Source: Varroa destructor | Lineage: Eukaryota; Arthropoda; Arachnida; Mesostigmata; Varroidae | DNA: 64,000 nt | Assembly: GCF_002443255.2 (NCBI RefSeq) | Contig: NW_019211455.1 | Span: forward strand, 3,764,597-3,828,596 | Direction: 5' to 3' | In this document: positions 23,447-37,469 of the stretch, in pieces | Layout: each line of letters starts with the position of its first letter | How positions within the stretch are numbered: the stretch's first letter is position 1 | The notes under the pieces: generated by a model | Told to the model about the DNA's origin: nothing | What the model saw: only the letters and a program-made list of their open reading frames with translations | Databases searched by the model: none | Made by a program: the position numbers and the translations under genes

Positions 23447-24890
23447 GATAGATATGTTTCGTTTGTTGTATTGATCCTGTTCCTAATACGTCCTAAAGAC
23501 GTAAAGACTTCGCATTTTTGTAAATTTTTCCATAGTAATAATTTAGGAGTATTCTTTAAGTCTTAAGCATTTATCACCGAAAACGAATTAAAGGTTTTTT
23601 TCACGAAAATCAATTTGCCATTTTTTATTTTCCGATTGACATTTTTTCGAAATTCGCTTGAAGATCGCTCGAAACGCATTTTCACCCCAATGTAACAATG
23701 GACAAACCAACACGACCAATAGGGTTTTGGCAATTTTCACTTCAAAATATCAGTTTTAAATACACGTATTGATATCCTATTTCTATTCAGCTCATCGATT
23801 AGAGTTAAGAAAACTCCCTCTTATGTTGAACAGCGTCCCAGTTTTCATTTACCAAACGGCAGTTTCGACCCGAAATCTGAAATTTACGTATATCAACGTA
23901 TACGGCATAACAACTTATCAATAGCTTTTGTTGGTACCAGATTATATCCCCTCTACATAGGCTTCCATGTGAAAAAACTTTATCCCAGTATCATGTGAGT
24001 AAAGAAGCTACTACACTCGGTTTTTGGCTCTTTTCACTTCGAATACTTGAAATCGATTGGTTCATATCAGTCAGTAGCATCAACAAAGAGGTACTTCGCG
24101 TTGAAAAGGATGTTTTCGATTTTTTGGTATTCTCCAAAAATTTTTTTAGAGAATATTTTCATAAATTGTTTACCAAAAATATTCGTTAAATCATACGCTA
24201 TAACTTTTCGAATGACTCTTGTTAGAAGTTTGCTCGAAAAAAAAACTTAAAAGTAGTTCGAGGCTTATTTTCGTTCCACTAATACTTAGGCGAAGTAAAG
24301 CTCTTGATGCGCGTCAGACCATTTTCACACCGAAATACCCATTGTGGGTATAGTAATTTGAATCGCATTTTCAGTCAGGCCACTCGCATCGAGACAAAAA
24401 ATTACATAGAACGCTATGTCAAGTTTTTGCTTTTCAGAAGGCATTTTCAAGCCGAAAATTAAGATTTGGATATAGAGACGTGCACTGGATTTTGATACAG
24501 CTCAGCGAAAGTTTCCACTGGTACCAAAAATAAGCCCTCTATATAGCCCTCCGTGTAAATATTCGACTGCCTTTCTGTCAATAAAAAATTTCTCAAAGAG
24601 AACTCCACCAAAAGATGGTTTACCTCAGCCTTTACAATGTTATCACACACATGCATTGGGGAATATTGCAAAAAAAAATCGCCGAAAAAGAGCGAAAACC
24701 GCAAATAATGACCGATTTACCCAAATTGACATCACGGTCTATGCAATGAAAAACAAATTGTCCCAAGGGAAACGTACTCATTCACTCGGTTTCAAGTATC
24801 CGCAGCTATTCTATACGAAATATGTATAGTAATCTAGCAATCCGCCAAAAATCAACGCGATTTGATCATCCTGAGGGGTGGACTTGGGTG

Positions 24891-27800
24891 GAACAAACAA
24901 AGAAATAAACAAATAAACAGACTGAAGTTTTAAAGTAGATTGATTGGAAATGTTATTGGAATGTGAGTGTTCGCCAAGCTGTCGCTCTGTATGGTATAGA
25001 ATTTTAGAGACTCTTATCTGGGAGGCTTCACTTAAGGTGTACTTGACTCGGGAAGCTCTCGACCTTCATCTCTTGAAACGATGTGTAGACAGGCGTATCA
25101 GCATCAGACGGTACAGAGAACGTGTGGGAACACACAATGATATGAATAGAACAAAGGGGTTCTAGTAGATCGCTGCTTTTCGATCTGCAATGAATATGAG
25201 CTAACCAAATATGAACTGGATGAATCTAGGCGCGTTTTCCCTTGTCGTGGCCTGTGGTCCTCGCTTTAGGCTACCTTCTTATCTGCCCACCACTCGTGCA
25301 ATCAAGAGAATATCTTGCATTAAGAGATATGCTGTTGGCTTATACGGCGACCAGTTTTAAAGTCCCTTGGTAACAAGTACATTAATGTAGGTATTATGGC
25401 CTCAATTTCATAGGAATGTCTTGATAAAGAGAGTTTCGTCATTGTTACAAAATTTCGGGCCTCGTTTACAGATCCATATCACGCGAACGATTACCCGTCA
25501 GTGCTTTATCCTATAACGGTAGGACATTTCATTATGGAAGCTTTTTCTGTTGTTAGAAGTCGTTTAAAATGCATTAGACTTATGCTCAGAACACGCAAAC
25601 GTAGATGCATTAATTTAGTATAGGTTAAATAAATGCAACAAACTTGCCCCAAATGGCCTTCACGGAAACAGCTGACTCGAAAACAACAGAACTACATATT
25701 CACGTTAGCTAATTCCTACTATTTATATGTATATGTGAGAAAGGTATATTCTCGGCTTGGAGAAACGTAGGTCTGCTCGACACATACGTGTAGTGACCGC
25801 GAATACTCTGAAAAATCATAACTTGTATGGATGATAGTTGAACCCATTCCGTAATGCAATTCAACCTGCTGTATCAAAGTTCGCCTACAAAGAAGGCTGG
25901 CACAGGAATCTTTTTTTTTTTAATTTTCCATACAGGCTGTGTCAAATGAATGATTTCGATTACCAGATTGAGCATAGGAATCCACATAACAATACAATGG
26001 TTCGAGAGAACTAAGATCGGAACAGCAAGTACAATGCGCATTATTCAGGAAGCAACGAAGTACACGCAACATGAAAAAGCCCATGGAATTACAGCAGGTC
26101 GTGTAGCTATTTAAACGAAATCGAAGTGCTGAAGATTATATAGGTATTATGACACAATGAAGTAAGCATCAAGGTGTTAACCAATACATGCCTTTTGCAA
26201 CAAATCTTGAGAAACTATGTCTAATTACGGAACAATTTAGACTGGTAAAGAAGCTAGCATATCTTAATTCTAGAACGGTACTGATACAAGAAAGGTAAAT
26301 TCACTGATGGGACTAAAACAGAAATGCACTTCACTGAATATTTTCTTTCTTTTTTGTCTTTCATATGTCGTAGGGAAGCGGAAACTACTAGAAGCAAGCT
26401 AACAATAAATTGAAGAATACGCTAAACACAGTGAGACGAAATATGCAGAAATCCTTATTGTCCAATCTCCACCCCGTCAGAGACTTTGATCGCTGCTAAA
26501 AAAAGTGCTAATTTTGCAAGCAAAAGATGTTAGGTCGTGCAAGACAAATATATGTATGTTTGTCTGCTATTCGGTCTGGCGTATTTATTCCAAAAAAGAA
26601 TAGCTAAATCGAAAATAGTATAGGTATCTCAGAATTAACAAAGCGTATCTCTAAACAGAGTATGGAAATGGATGGATATTTCCAGAATAATATGGCATAT
26701 TTTGCACCATATGCATATGGTGAACTTGGGGTCGCCTAAAAGTAGTATATAGCCATGTGAAAACTAAATGTGATCATCGTATTTCTCTAGACGCAATTAT
26801 GCATAAAGACTCGACAGATTTTTCCCGCTTACGATGTTATAATAACTATTAAGGATGCTATTAGGACAACGCAAATTATTGAAAAAATAAACAAAAGAGA
26901 AAACATAAAGTAACACTCGGCCTTTATCTGAGTTGTAGGATTGAGTCAGAATATAGTCAACGTTACAAATCATTATGAATAGAGTTAGTTAGCAGAAATC
27001 AGAAAGAAGAGGTTTCAGATAAAAAAAAAAAAACAGCGTACTATGTAATGTTCGAGGAGAGGTAACTTGAATGTCGTATTAGCAAAAACCCAGGGAGACA
27101 TTTTGCTAGAATTCAGGCATCATCAATTTGATTCAATAAAGCTTGCCGAAACGTTGGTCAAACTTTTTTGCCGGCTGTTAGCACTGCATCCTTCTATTTA
27201 CCAACATAACAAATTGTGCTAGTAAATATCCTGCAACCTATAATTGAATTTGAACAGGATCTTTCGCTTACTTCTCTGCTGGCAAAATAATAGCAACTTA
27301 TGAGCTCATGGATTAATTTATGAACTGGGTTACGTTGCGATCGTCTAGTACCATACGACTCTGCTTAATGTTACATTTAGACATCTTAAATTTGGTGCAT
27401 CTTATCCTTAAAATATATCCTTACAGATCATCATCGTATCTCTTTAGGTTACAATGTGTGACTGGGGTTAATCTCTCGAACTCATACTACAGATCGGAGC
27501 CCTGTACAATTATATACGTCGCCAATTAAGCGAACCTAACGATGACAGTTAAAAGTCAACCGATAAAAAAGCATAGACAAACTAGATTTAGGTTTAACTA
27601 AACTAGAATATTTTGACAGCCATTAGTTTCTGCCCATAATTCTGTTACTATGCATTAAAAGACAAACACGACTTTCAAAAGTGCAAAAGCTCTGTACTAA
27701 CAATTCCTAATGTTACCTATAATATGTTCTCGCAGTACGTCTACATGATAGACATCATTGTTTGGGAGTAATCTATGTTTATCATCTATGGGTAGTTCAT

Positions 27801-28039
27801 ATTCTGCAGTCTTTCAGGAATGATGACGCACTAACCTTTGGTTTCCATAGCAATTCGGTCAGATAGCCTGTCAGGAATCCTGATTAGCAGTGGGATAGAT
27901 CGTTTATTGATATCGCTACGTAATTATAATCATGTAGAAGTTGTCTATTCTACCTGTGCAACGTGGTAATGGCGCTATCTCTCGGTACATAGTCGTTTAT
28001 AAGTAAAAGAGCTCTTAAGGTTAGCTAAGATCAGTGTTA
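24891..28039. other. Non-coding stretch, nothing recognised
   Basis: AT-rich, with short unremarkable frames only. It contains an exact 18-bp palindrome at 26705-26722 and several A or T runs. Confidence 0.4.
26705..26722. repeat. Perfect 18-bp palindrome
   Basis: CACCATATGCATATGGTG reads the same on both strands. It could be a dyad binding site or chance. Confidence 0.7.
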
Positions 28040-28200
28040 ACGACTGCGAAGCACTTTGATAGCGTACCGGAAACATACTGGCGACAAGGTTCTGGTCGAA
28101 TCCTCATATGGGTACCCATCAACGCTAGGGCATAGCCCAGTCACTACTTTCTACAAAGCTGTCACGAGAGGTTCGTTGGTACCCCTGAAGGACCCCTAAC
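28040..28200 (+). mobile_element. Possible tRNA-derived SINE head
   Basis: gatagcgtaccggaaacat resembles an A box (compare gatagcgtagtaggtaac in the element at 12560-12770), and ggtcgaatcct resembles a B box downstream. The sequence after it is GC-richer than its surroundings. No acceptor stem is apparent, so a SINE is likelier than a tRNA gene. The assignment is weak. Confidence 0.3.
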
Positions 28201-30918
28201 TCGCTAGAACCGATCGATGAGGCCAAGGCGAATAACCGCCAGATCCGGCACGAGAATAGTGTCGCGTATTCTGTTTTTATCGCCACTGACATACCATATT
28301 TTATCGGACTTGTTGGTTTGCCATTGTGTCAAATTGCTCATGTAGGTCTCTGTTGGTTGCTTATAGCTTTGATTTACAAAACCCCGAAGAGAGTTGGTGT
28401 TTACATGTGACGTACACACCGTCGATAGTACATGTGTGCCCTCTATCCGTTATCATAGCCCAGGTGGCCAGGAAGGAGCAATCGTTTGCGAAAAGCATAA
28501 TTACAAGCCATGTATTTTGTATCAGCTTCTAAGGGTAGTAAACAGGAAATATAAAAATGAAGTTAAACGTTCGGAATTTTTTAGATTAGGATAGATAATA
28601 CTGCGTTACAATTTTAACGGTTAACTAAACTTCGAAGTTTATTGTATTAATTTATTTGCAGCTATTTTGTTATCGCTTCAAGTGATTATTTAGATGAAAT
28701 ATTCAGCTCCGAAAAGTAAACTTGGCTGGATAAACAATAGAAAGCGGTGAAGGACGTATACATATATTTGGTATATTTTTGTTACAATTCCTAAGCTGAC
28801 ACCAACAGCGTATGCATTCAATCGAGTTGATCGTGATTAATTAACTATTGAGACACAGCAAGGGTTTCAGTACGACGACTTCCTTTTGTCACACTTTCTA
28901 GCGCTATAGCCTAGTTACACAATTCTTAAATATGGATTTAAGTGAGGTCTGGGCATGTCGGTAAAATTGTTAGCCAATTTCTGGTACGAAATTGAAAACA
29001 CTTAATGAAGCACACAGTACATATTTTGTAAGACGTGCTTCAACTGCTTAAGTAAGCAGTTAGGAAGTCAATTATACAATGAGCTGATTTCACTTTTCTT
29101 TATGTGTTCCAGGCGGTTATATGTGCCTCAGTAGGTTTCGCCACGGTGATTGGAATGCCCTTTGAGATTTTCTGTCATTTTTAGGTTAGGCTTTTTTGAT
29201 GGCTAGCGTAGATTGGTGCGATATGAATTTTATCAGCTTTAATGTATTTTTCTAGCATCTAGAAAAGGCGCTGTTGGAAACTGATTAGGAGGCACTGTCC
29301 CTTGATTAAACTTAACGGACATTGCTTTATTTCATCACTCTAAAAATACACAGCGTCTTGAAAATACCATTCCCCACTATTCTAGTAAACTTTAGTGAAT
29401 AAAAACTTTGAAGTCTATTGAGAACTGGTTAGTTTTTGTAGCGGTCCCAGCCATAAGCCGATACAGTTACTGCCCTTAGTGAAAACAAAGTAATTCTTAT
29501 CAAGTTACAACGAAACGAATGTCTTCCGGCAACCTGCTAGTTAGTTCCCACAGGAGAGACATTAATAAACATTAAGATTCGCATCGCTATATTGAAATGG
29601 CTGCTAAGAAACCCTACCTACACATTATTGAAGCACTCTGAGAATAGTCCAATTATACGTATCTGGCAGCACGCAAGTTAGCAGACGAACATGAAATCAA
29701 TCCGCTATATCATTTTGATACAATCAGTGTGCATAAGGAATCTACAAAATAATTACTTTGTGCTATGTTACGTAAATAACGTAGCTAGAAATAGAGTGTC
29801 TTCTATTCTGTGTTACACTTTAATCTCTAAATTTAACTTTGTAGTATTGCCGAAACGCGTGAACGTAATCGAATCAACCTATAATACTGGGGAGGCTTGG
29901 CGCCTTTTTCGAGCAGCTCAATGGCTTGGTAACGCGTAAAAAACAACTTTCGTTTTGAATTTCGCATTGATCGTCGTAACAATACACCTTCATTACTCAG
30001 CTCAAATTATTCTGCTTGTTTGTTTTCGTCTGCCATGGCTTATGATGCTTGGCTGAAATTCTTTTGGCCTAAACACGATTCAATTTGTTCTGAAGCGCGT
30101 CCGTAGGGAGCGATACTGAGCCACAGTAACCGTGTGCTAATTTCGAAATATTTGATAGGACCCTCTAATCGATGAAAATGGAGCAGACAACACCTAAAAT
30201 TTCAAAACAAAGCAGCCCCCAAAAAAGCTGGCTCTAATTTCACGTCGAGCATTGTATACGCGTGATCCTAGTGAGGCACTATTATGCGGTTAAATAAACG
30301 TTCTATAATCAGGACAATCCAATCGACATCAACGAATTCGGCATTTGGATCGTATTTCGGTTCAGGTTTTGATTATCCATAAAACGAGAGAACGAGCCAA
30401 TTAATTTACCGCTTCTTCGTCACCGAACGAACGAACCTGTTCATAGATACAAATTAAACAATCAAAAAGAACAGCAAACCGTAGGTAACTGGCAAGATAA
30501 AAGATATGAAAAGAAAAATGCTTAACAGAGTTGAATACGGACAGACGAGGTATACTGAATGTTAGGACGTTTAGTTACGGTTTGTTACCTATAATTGTAA
30601 GTTTTTATGATACGTAAGTTGAGTGGTCAGTTTCAGGCCATTATAATCAACTGGCTCTGATTTTTGCAACTGCTTTTTACAATTGTTTATTCACTTAAAA
30701 AATATATATAAATAGCACGGCATTCTAACGCCATTGAGCAAGAGTCCCATAAGGTTCGCTTACTTATTAAGAAAACATTCGCATAAGGAACATATGAAAC
30801 TATCTATCTAGGTCCCGAATCGGGGTTGCAGTGTCAAGGAATGATAATTATATTGACGAAACAAGACCGTCAGAAATGACATTTCTAGCACTTGTGAAAG
30901 ATTTCGATTTTATTTCAC

Positions 30919-30970
<52 letters not shown>

Positions 30971-31950
30971 CTCTTGGTTTCCTAGAAAGCTTTGCCTATT
31001 TGAAACTGATCTGCATATCTGCTTCTAAATCTGACATTGTTTGGTCTTACGTCGTTTAGATATAACTGGTTACTCACGACCACCATAACTGCAAGCGTGT
31101 CCGAGTTCTAAGGAACTAAAATAAAACGGCAACTTCGCTTACTGAATTCAACGAGGTCAATTTTCAGTGTCGGTCTCCTCATGTGCTTGCGAGACGAGCG
31201 TTACCTTTCCGGCTTTGAAAAGATATTGCCTTTACTCAATACGATTCATCATCCACTCGTAGGTGAGTGTTCAAGTCCTTTGTGCACTTTCGATACAACT
31301 GTCTAATATAGCTGGAGCAAACTGCCTCAGCTAAGGACAGGATTGCACCGATCAACTGCGGTAAGGGCACGAAAACAGGCGAAACGAATCGCTTCCACTT
31401 CTGGCCCATCAATTTGACTTTTTTTTTTCTTTCGTCTTCTTCTAGCGTCCAGCCAAGAAGCGTAAAACATCTACTTTTTTGTTTTAATAATAAATTACGT
31501 CGTTAACAAAGTTGAAAATAATTCTCTTCATTACTAGCTAATATACAGATTGCTAAATCGAGTATTTTATATTTGGTATTTATTTCATCATAGCCCAGTA
31601 TTGCTTACCGACCAGACAAACCTTATTGCTTATTCGATATGTACACTGCTTCAGTAGAACTGTACACACAGTGCACTTTGTTATACTCCGTTGTAGCTCA
31701 TTGAATTCCAAGCAGTATCATCAATTCGATCGTATGATTCTGGCTCAGTATTTGGGTTTCCGCACGGCCATCGTTTTGATTTGCTATAACCCTTTACGAA
31801 AAGTTTGCCGCTCAGTGACTCTGTTTCGTGATCATTGCATTAGTTTGATATAGATAAAAATTCGCGTTTAATAATCTGCAGCTTCAGTGTGTAGCGGACG
31901 TTTTCATGAAGGGGGTTCGTAGGCGAGGCCCATTTGATTTCGACAACAAT
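28201..31950. other. Non-coding stretch with a long AT microsatellite
   Basis: No supported gene. Frames at 28204-28594 and 29691-29939 overlap or have ordinary composition and no splice sites that join to anything. Confidence 0.4.
30922..30968. repeat. Long (TA)n microsatellite
   Basis: About 23 uninterrupted TA units. A reading frame crossing it encodes a Tyr/Ile run and is an artefact. Confidence 0.95.
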
Positions 31951-32760
31951 TGAGGGAATCAAAATACAAGGGTGTCCTGCGTGGGCTGGTCAGGAAAGAC
32001 GAGAATGGCACAGCAGCTAGCTGCGGCTGCCCGTAGGTGTACCTCTTCGGCAATCCGAATTTTGGCGACCGTAATCACAACGGAGCTCAACGTATTTATT
32101 CTATGTCTGAAAACGGCGCTACATTCCTCGAGGAATGCGCTCTGTCTTCGATTTTTTTGCTTAGTTGCTAGTCCACGGCCAGTGCTGATCTGGCTTCTGA
32201 TGGAGCCCGCGTAGGCCAGCGTAGAGCGGATACGGGCATGCAAACGACACTGGACGCCCGTTGTACGTATAGCAAACACGTTGACAAAAAAAATGGTCCC
32301 ATAGAGCTTACGTTCACTCGCAAATAATGGTTGAATGATCGGCAGATTATGGGCCGTGTCAACGATGCTCTTATCGTTATGCTGCCCCTGTCACTGCTAC
32401 TACACCTGCTTCTTTCCGATGCTGTAATGACGAAGAAGGAGCACATAAGGACACGGGTCAGACAGAGACAGACACAGATGCGTGCGAAGCTGTCCTTCGT
32501 CAGTTGGACATTCACTGCATTTCCGCAATTTTCTAGGTTGATTTTTACCATGCATTACATTATTAGTTAACGTGGATGAGACTCTAGCTGACGCTAATTG
32601 AATGTCGTAAATCGATTTGGGCGTTACCCGGGACGAGTTCCACATCGTGCAGTTACAGAAATGGCAGTTGTCGCAATGGCAGAGGCGGCGGCAGCAACAG
32701 AACCGAACGGAAGAGGGGCGTGGATGTACATTTGAGTAATATCTGTGTCGTATGATAATG
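31950..32760. other. GC-richer island with overlapping frames on both strands
   Basis: Frames of 80-127 codons overlap on both strands (for example 31972-32214 plus, 32168-32551 minus). None has a domain, a consistent splice pattern or an ATG with good context. The overlap mostly reflects higher GC content. It could be a CpG-type promoter or an unspliced 5' region of a gene not otherwise visible. Confidence 0.3.
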
Positions 32761-35665
32761 TCAAGTTGCACGTTCGCTTGACACGTTAGGCTGAAAGCAT
32801 TATTAATGTTCTTTAGTCCGGCTTGGAATTAAAATTTACGACACTCTTACTCAGTGGGGTTATTACAATGGTTAGTGCAACGGTGGCTGGCAACGAAAAG
32901 GGTTAGAGGATGTCACTTAACCTTGATGATAAAGCGCAAAGCCTTTTTAATACTCCCAATGCAAAATTTCATTCAACTCAATTAGATGGTGGATTAAAAA
33001 ACTAATACGAAATAATATTGGGCTGAATTAGACGTGAGGTTCCATGGGGAAGTCACATGGGGATATTTGCTACGCCGTTTCCCGCATTTGATACCTATAG
33101 AGAATTTATTCAGTTCATAAAAAATTAGAGCGACTCCTAGTTTATGCCGAACGCCGTGAATCGCACACCTAGTTCCAGCGTAACGATTTCAACTGTTCAA
33201 AACCATCAACGCCGGCTAAGTGTTGCATTAGACTCACAGACTCTGCGTTTACTTCCGCGAATTTGCGCCCCCTGGTAACGAAGCCTCCATGAAAGGACAG
33301 GGTTGGCAATGGATCGAACGACTGTTTAGCTAACATAGGATTTTCCCCTCTAGATGGCAGAGCGCCCAGTTTTATGTCGTGTACCATCAAGAAATTCTCA
33401 AAATATTCTATCTAGAAACAGTCGACAAATGTCGAAGCTAAAATGTATGTGTATGCATAGTAAATGAGTGTTTGCCTTACGGAATAGTAGTTTTTGAATG
33501 GACTATTGATCATGAACAGGCCGTGTTACCCACAAGATATCGACATTCTGTTTAAGTATGGTGATAAAGAAGGTAATATTATATATGCGACAAAGTAGAT
33601 GCGAACAAGTGATTGGCGTTGAAGTGAACGACTGCCTACTTAGTACCTATAAGCGAACTTTGATATAGAAAGACACTCCATGAGTTCCTCATTGATTTTC
33701 CTGTGGGATGAAGGGACCCCGCTTCAGTACTGATCTATTCAATCAATAGACGTTCCAAAAAAGACAAAACCCGTTTCGATAGTTGCTGGTCGTTCTCATA
33801 GGGGTCTGTTTTGCTCTTAAAGGACTCGATAAAAAAACAATCTAGTTGATACAACTGCGTTCAATCATCTGTTATATATATAAAATGGTATGTCGTGTAT
33901 AAATGTAACGCGATTGACGAAGGACATTGTCCAATCATCTGTTTTGTATAGACTGTTTAAGGCCAAAAGGTGAAATCGACAATAATACTTTCCGCTTATA
34001 GGCGACTGTTGAGAATTGTTGCGCGGTAGATGATATAATATACTAAAGAATTGTATCGACATGTCAAAGGAGATACATCTATATCGTCGAGCTCCTAGAG
34101 ATGATTCCTATATCAGGAGAACGGCCGCCCTGAAATGTTTTGATTTTCCGCGTATCTATTCGATATAGTGTCCTTCTAAGCAAGTCATGTAAGCGAGTTG
34201 TGCTTGAATAACCTAGAATAAAAACGAGTAGGTACTGTAACTGTGTACCTCTGAGAAGTCCATTTTCAAAAGAGAACAATTAGAGAGAGATTGTAACAAT
34301 TAAAATAAAAGAAAACAGTTTTTTGAGACCAGTATTTGAATCAGTGCGAGTTCGTGGACGAAAACAGACCATCGAATGGCTTGACCTTCGAATAAATATA
34401 TTCATATAATGACGCAGCTTGTACAGACTAATTTATACCGATTGAGCTCGATATATATACGGAGCAGACGGGGATCTTCGAGTTTTGCAGGACCACGTGG
34501 GACAACGTAATGCGAAAGTCTTCATATTAACTTTCAAGGTAGGTCTATTAAAAATATTGAATATGGACCTTAGCTAGATTTTGCCTAATAGAATATCTCA
34601 ATTTAATGATAGTTCTTCGATATATTGTCTCTTTAAATAAAATATCATGTTATTAATAATATGATGATTTAATGTCCGGCTTTAAACAAAACCGAGCAAG
34701 TAATGTAAACGAGGAAGCTGATGCTTACTGTAGTAGCATACGAGAGTCTTCCTAGTAATTAGATTCGAGATAAAATTTAAAAAAATTAATATAATCCCAC
34801 GGCAAACACCGACGCGCAAAAACAGTAACATTTCTTTGTGATAAAGGCTAATTTTATGGACCGTTTAGTCCAGGACAGAGTAAATCAATGACCAGTGTTG
34901 CGATCGTGATTATAAAGATGACATCATATTTTAGTAATACAATTATCTATAGTTAGGATTTTACAGCATCCATAGTTTCTTCATAACCTGCTCGTCCCGA
35001 CCCGATAACACAACTGGTATAATCTAGAACGTAGCACGCAAGGAAATGAAAATAATACGTCAACTTCCGACATAGAATCTCGACATGCCCACGTTACAGT
35101 TTAGTTACCAATAACGTACTAATTATAAAGGCTGGTTAAAAAGTATTGCAAATGATTGTTATTAATAAACTACAATAGGCGTTCTTCTGAGCATTTCCTG
35201 CCTTCAACTTGATGGCATGTCGCAACGCACACTTCGATTTTTTACACTTTCCCCTAATTAATCATTTTTAGTGAGGTACCGTTATGATGATCATCATCCG
35301 TTACTGCAGAGGGCAACAAAAAATCGAAAAGTAGTGTCAAAATTTGCCGAAAAAAGCGTCAAACATATGTGCGGTAAAGCAAGATATTAGTATCGTAACG
35401 TTGAACTGGCTCGTCGATATTGCTATCTTTGAGCTCGGCAAGCCTATTATTTGAGTGATTGCCACGATTTTCCAGCGCCTTCTCATCGCATATATACTAT
35501 ATACCATAACAATACAAGGTCTATCCTAATCTATAGCACGATTTCAAATTTTATCTCCAGTTTATTTCAGTCGGCCTATTTGATTTTTTTAAATTTTTTT
35601 CACCTACGATTTTGTCTCGACTGTGATTTAGTAGAGTTAATATCTTGTTTGGTGAAGTATTCAAC

Positions 35666-35685
35666 AAAAAAAAAAAAAAAAAAAA
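35666..35685. repeat. Poly(A) tract of 20
   Basis: An uninterrupted A run. It might be the tail of an old retroposed sequence on the plus strand, but no element could be traced to its left. Confidence 0.8.
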
Positions 35686-36350
35686 GGGTTAAAATTGCAA
35701 TTGGTTTCGCATACAAAACTATTGGTCATAGCTGGAACAGTACGTAACCAAACTTGTGCAAGAATCTAAATGTTTTAATGGCCTTAGTAATTAATGAATT
35801 TTTAGGTTTCCAACCTATTATAATTCGTCAGTGGTATCTTAGCAGGCTCACGTAAAAAAAAAGTCAACTCTTTTTTAAATCAAATTCATTGTAACTATTT
35901 AACGTGGAGTATAGCGTGAGTATTGCGCAATTGTGAGCCTATAACCCGACCTGAATCCTAATACATGGATTAATATTCACAGAGAACGAAATCTGCTCAA
36001 AATTTGTCCGATCATCCTGTCGAAAAGCAGGAATAAGCAATCGTTGGTCTGGCACGAGATCTTCAATTCCTTCGTGTTGCTAGGTGAGTCTGTGTGGCAC
36101 CCGAAACTCTGTCAGTCCTAAGGAAGGACAAAAGGCAGACTAGAAATGTATGATCTAACCTAGTACCTCCTAGCACCTTGCTCACGCGTTTACGGCTCGA
36201 ACGATATATTTAATAGCCACGTATTAAGGAACCGAAAACCAATACAATAGTCGAGAAAATTCTGATGGCAAAAAATATATTTTGTCACCCAACCATTTCA
36301 AAAGCGATCATACAATACTGCTACAATCTGCTCCTGAAAATAATTCAGGA

Positions 36351-36393
36351 AAAAATATTATTATATGATTTAAAAAAAAATATTATTATATGA
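36351..36393. repeat. Tandem duplication of a 20-base AT-rich unit
   Basis: aaaaatattattatatgatt occurs twice in direct succession with a few extra A residues between. It looks like a recent slippage duplication. Confidence 0.8.
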
Positions 36394-36502
36394 TTCTTAA
36401 GTAATTTCTAAAATGATTCCATCGGTTAGAGTGCCTGAAATGTTTCTTGGTGATCTCTCACTTAAATATAATAGACATTACATAACACTGACTATAAAAA
36501 TG

Positions 36503-36523
36503 TTTTTTTTTTTTTTTTTTTTT
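36503..36523. repeat. Poly(T) tract of 21
   Basis: An uninterrupted T run; read on the minus strand it would be a poly(A) tail of a retroposed copy. Confidence 0.85.
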
Positions 36524-37469
36524 GTGAATAAGCTCATATTATAGTTTCACGTTACTAAGAATACGTTTTATTTGTGAAGAAGTCGCTTTAGTTAAGAAAT
36601 TTGAAATAACCGAAGTTTCCGATTTTCATGATATTGTGCAACTACAGCACGAAGAAGTGAAAGTAGAATTAGATTTATGCCGATTTTACTGTTCATTGAG
36701 TGGTTTATATAGGTTTTTAAAACTCCATTTATAAGACCTTTTCACTCTAGTGGCTCAATAACGGACGTCATTTCTCCTATCAGAGTGAGTCTTGAACATT
36801 TTTGATTTAGTACTATATATAGATGTTGTGCTATCTTAGTAACGTAAAACTCTAGTAATAAACATTTTTCGATCAATGTTTTCCTAGCAGCCAATGTTCT
36901 CCATCCCTAATTATCGTTTTGTGAAGTACAAATTTAGTTGAACTAATAAATTGGCTTGGCCCATATTTAATTTGGTGCATATAGCTGGTTCAAATTAAGT
37001 CCATAACTCTTTTAGTGTTATGTTTATATCCGCTAACTACAAAAGCAGGCTTAAACTGAATGTAGGACAACGTCACGTTAGTATATTATGTATTACTATA
37101 TATGAGTGTGCTGAAAAAATACTTGTGATACACGCAAGTTTGACGCAAGCGCCCGCAGCAGAAACGCATAAAAGTCACGACTTTGCGAGTTTGATTAGCC
37201 AGACCAGTGGACCAAACTACAGATGAAAATAACCTTAACCCTCGTGGTCATCTGTGATATGAACCATGTGGGTTTTTGCCAGACGTTATGAGCGTCTACC
37301 AAAAAAACTCGAACATTTTAAGGACGAGAACCCAATTGTAGGGACGTCGTCCACATTAATTATACCCGACGATTTGCTACAAAATGAATGCGGTACGTAG
37401 TACGTACAGCAGTCATTTGTTACAAGGTACCGATACGTATAACGTGAGATTATAATCTATTATTATAGT

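Larger units (their letters stand above)
21240..24890. repeat. Old duplicated repeat block, two collinear diverged copies and possibly more
   Basis: Short identical words recur in the same order in about 21240-22350 and 22990-23750. Examples: cccatcgcaat at 21373 and 23104; gagggtttttt at 21909 and 23399; ttcacgaaaat near 22226 and 23600. The offset shrinks gradually (1731, 1490, about 1374), as expected for two copies that have gained and lost bases. Phrases such as attttcac-x-ccgaaa and gctcgaaa recur up to 24890, suggesting further partial copies. No transposase or reverse transcriptase frame survives, so the element class is unknown. Confidence 0.55.
32761..37400. other. Non-coding stretch with homopolymer runs
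   Basis: No supported gene. The 33169-33390 minus frame and the 37020-37226 plus frame lack splice context or family resemblance. Confidence 0.4.

Noticed and set aside
30831..31028. 65-codon frame
   Set aside because: Its core is the (TA)n microsatellite translated as Tyr/Ile repeats.
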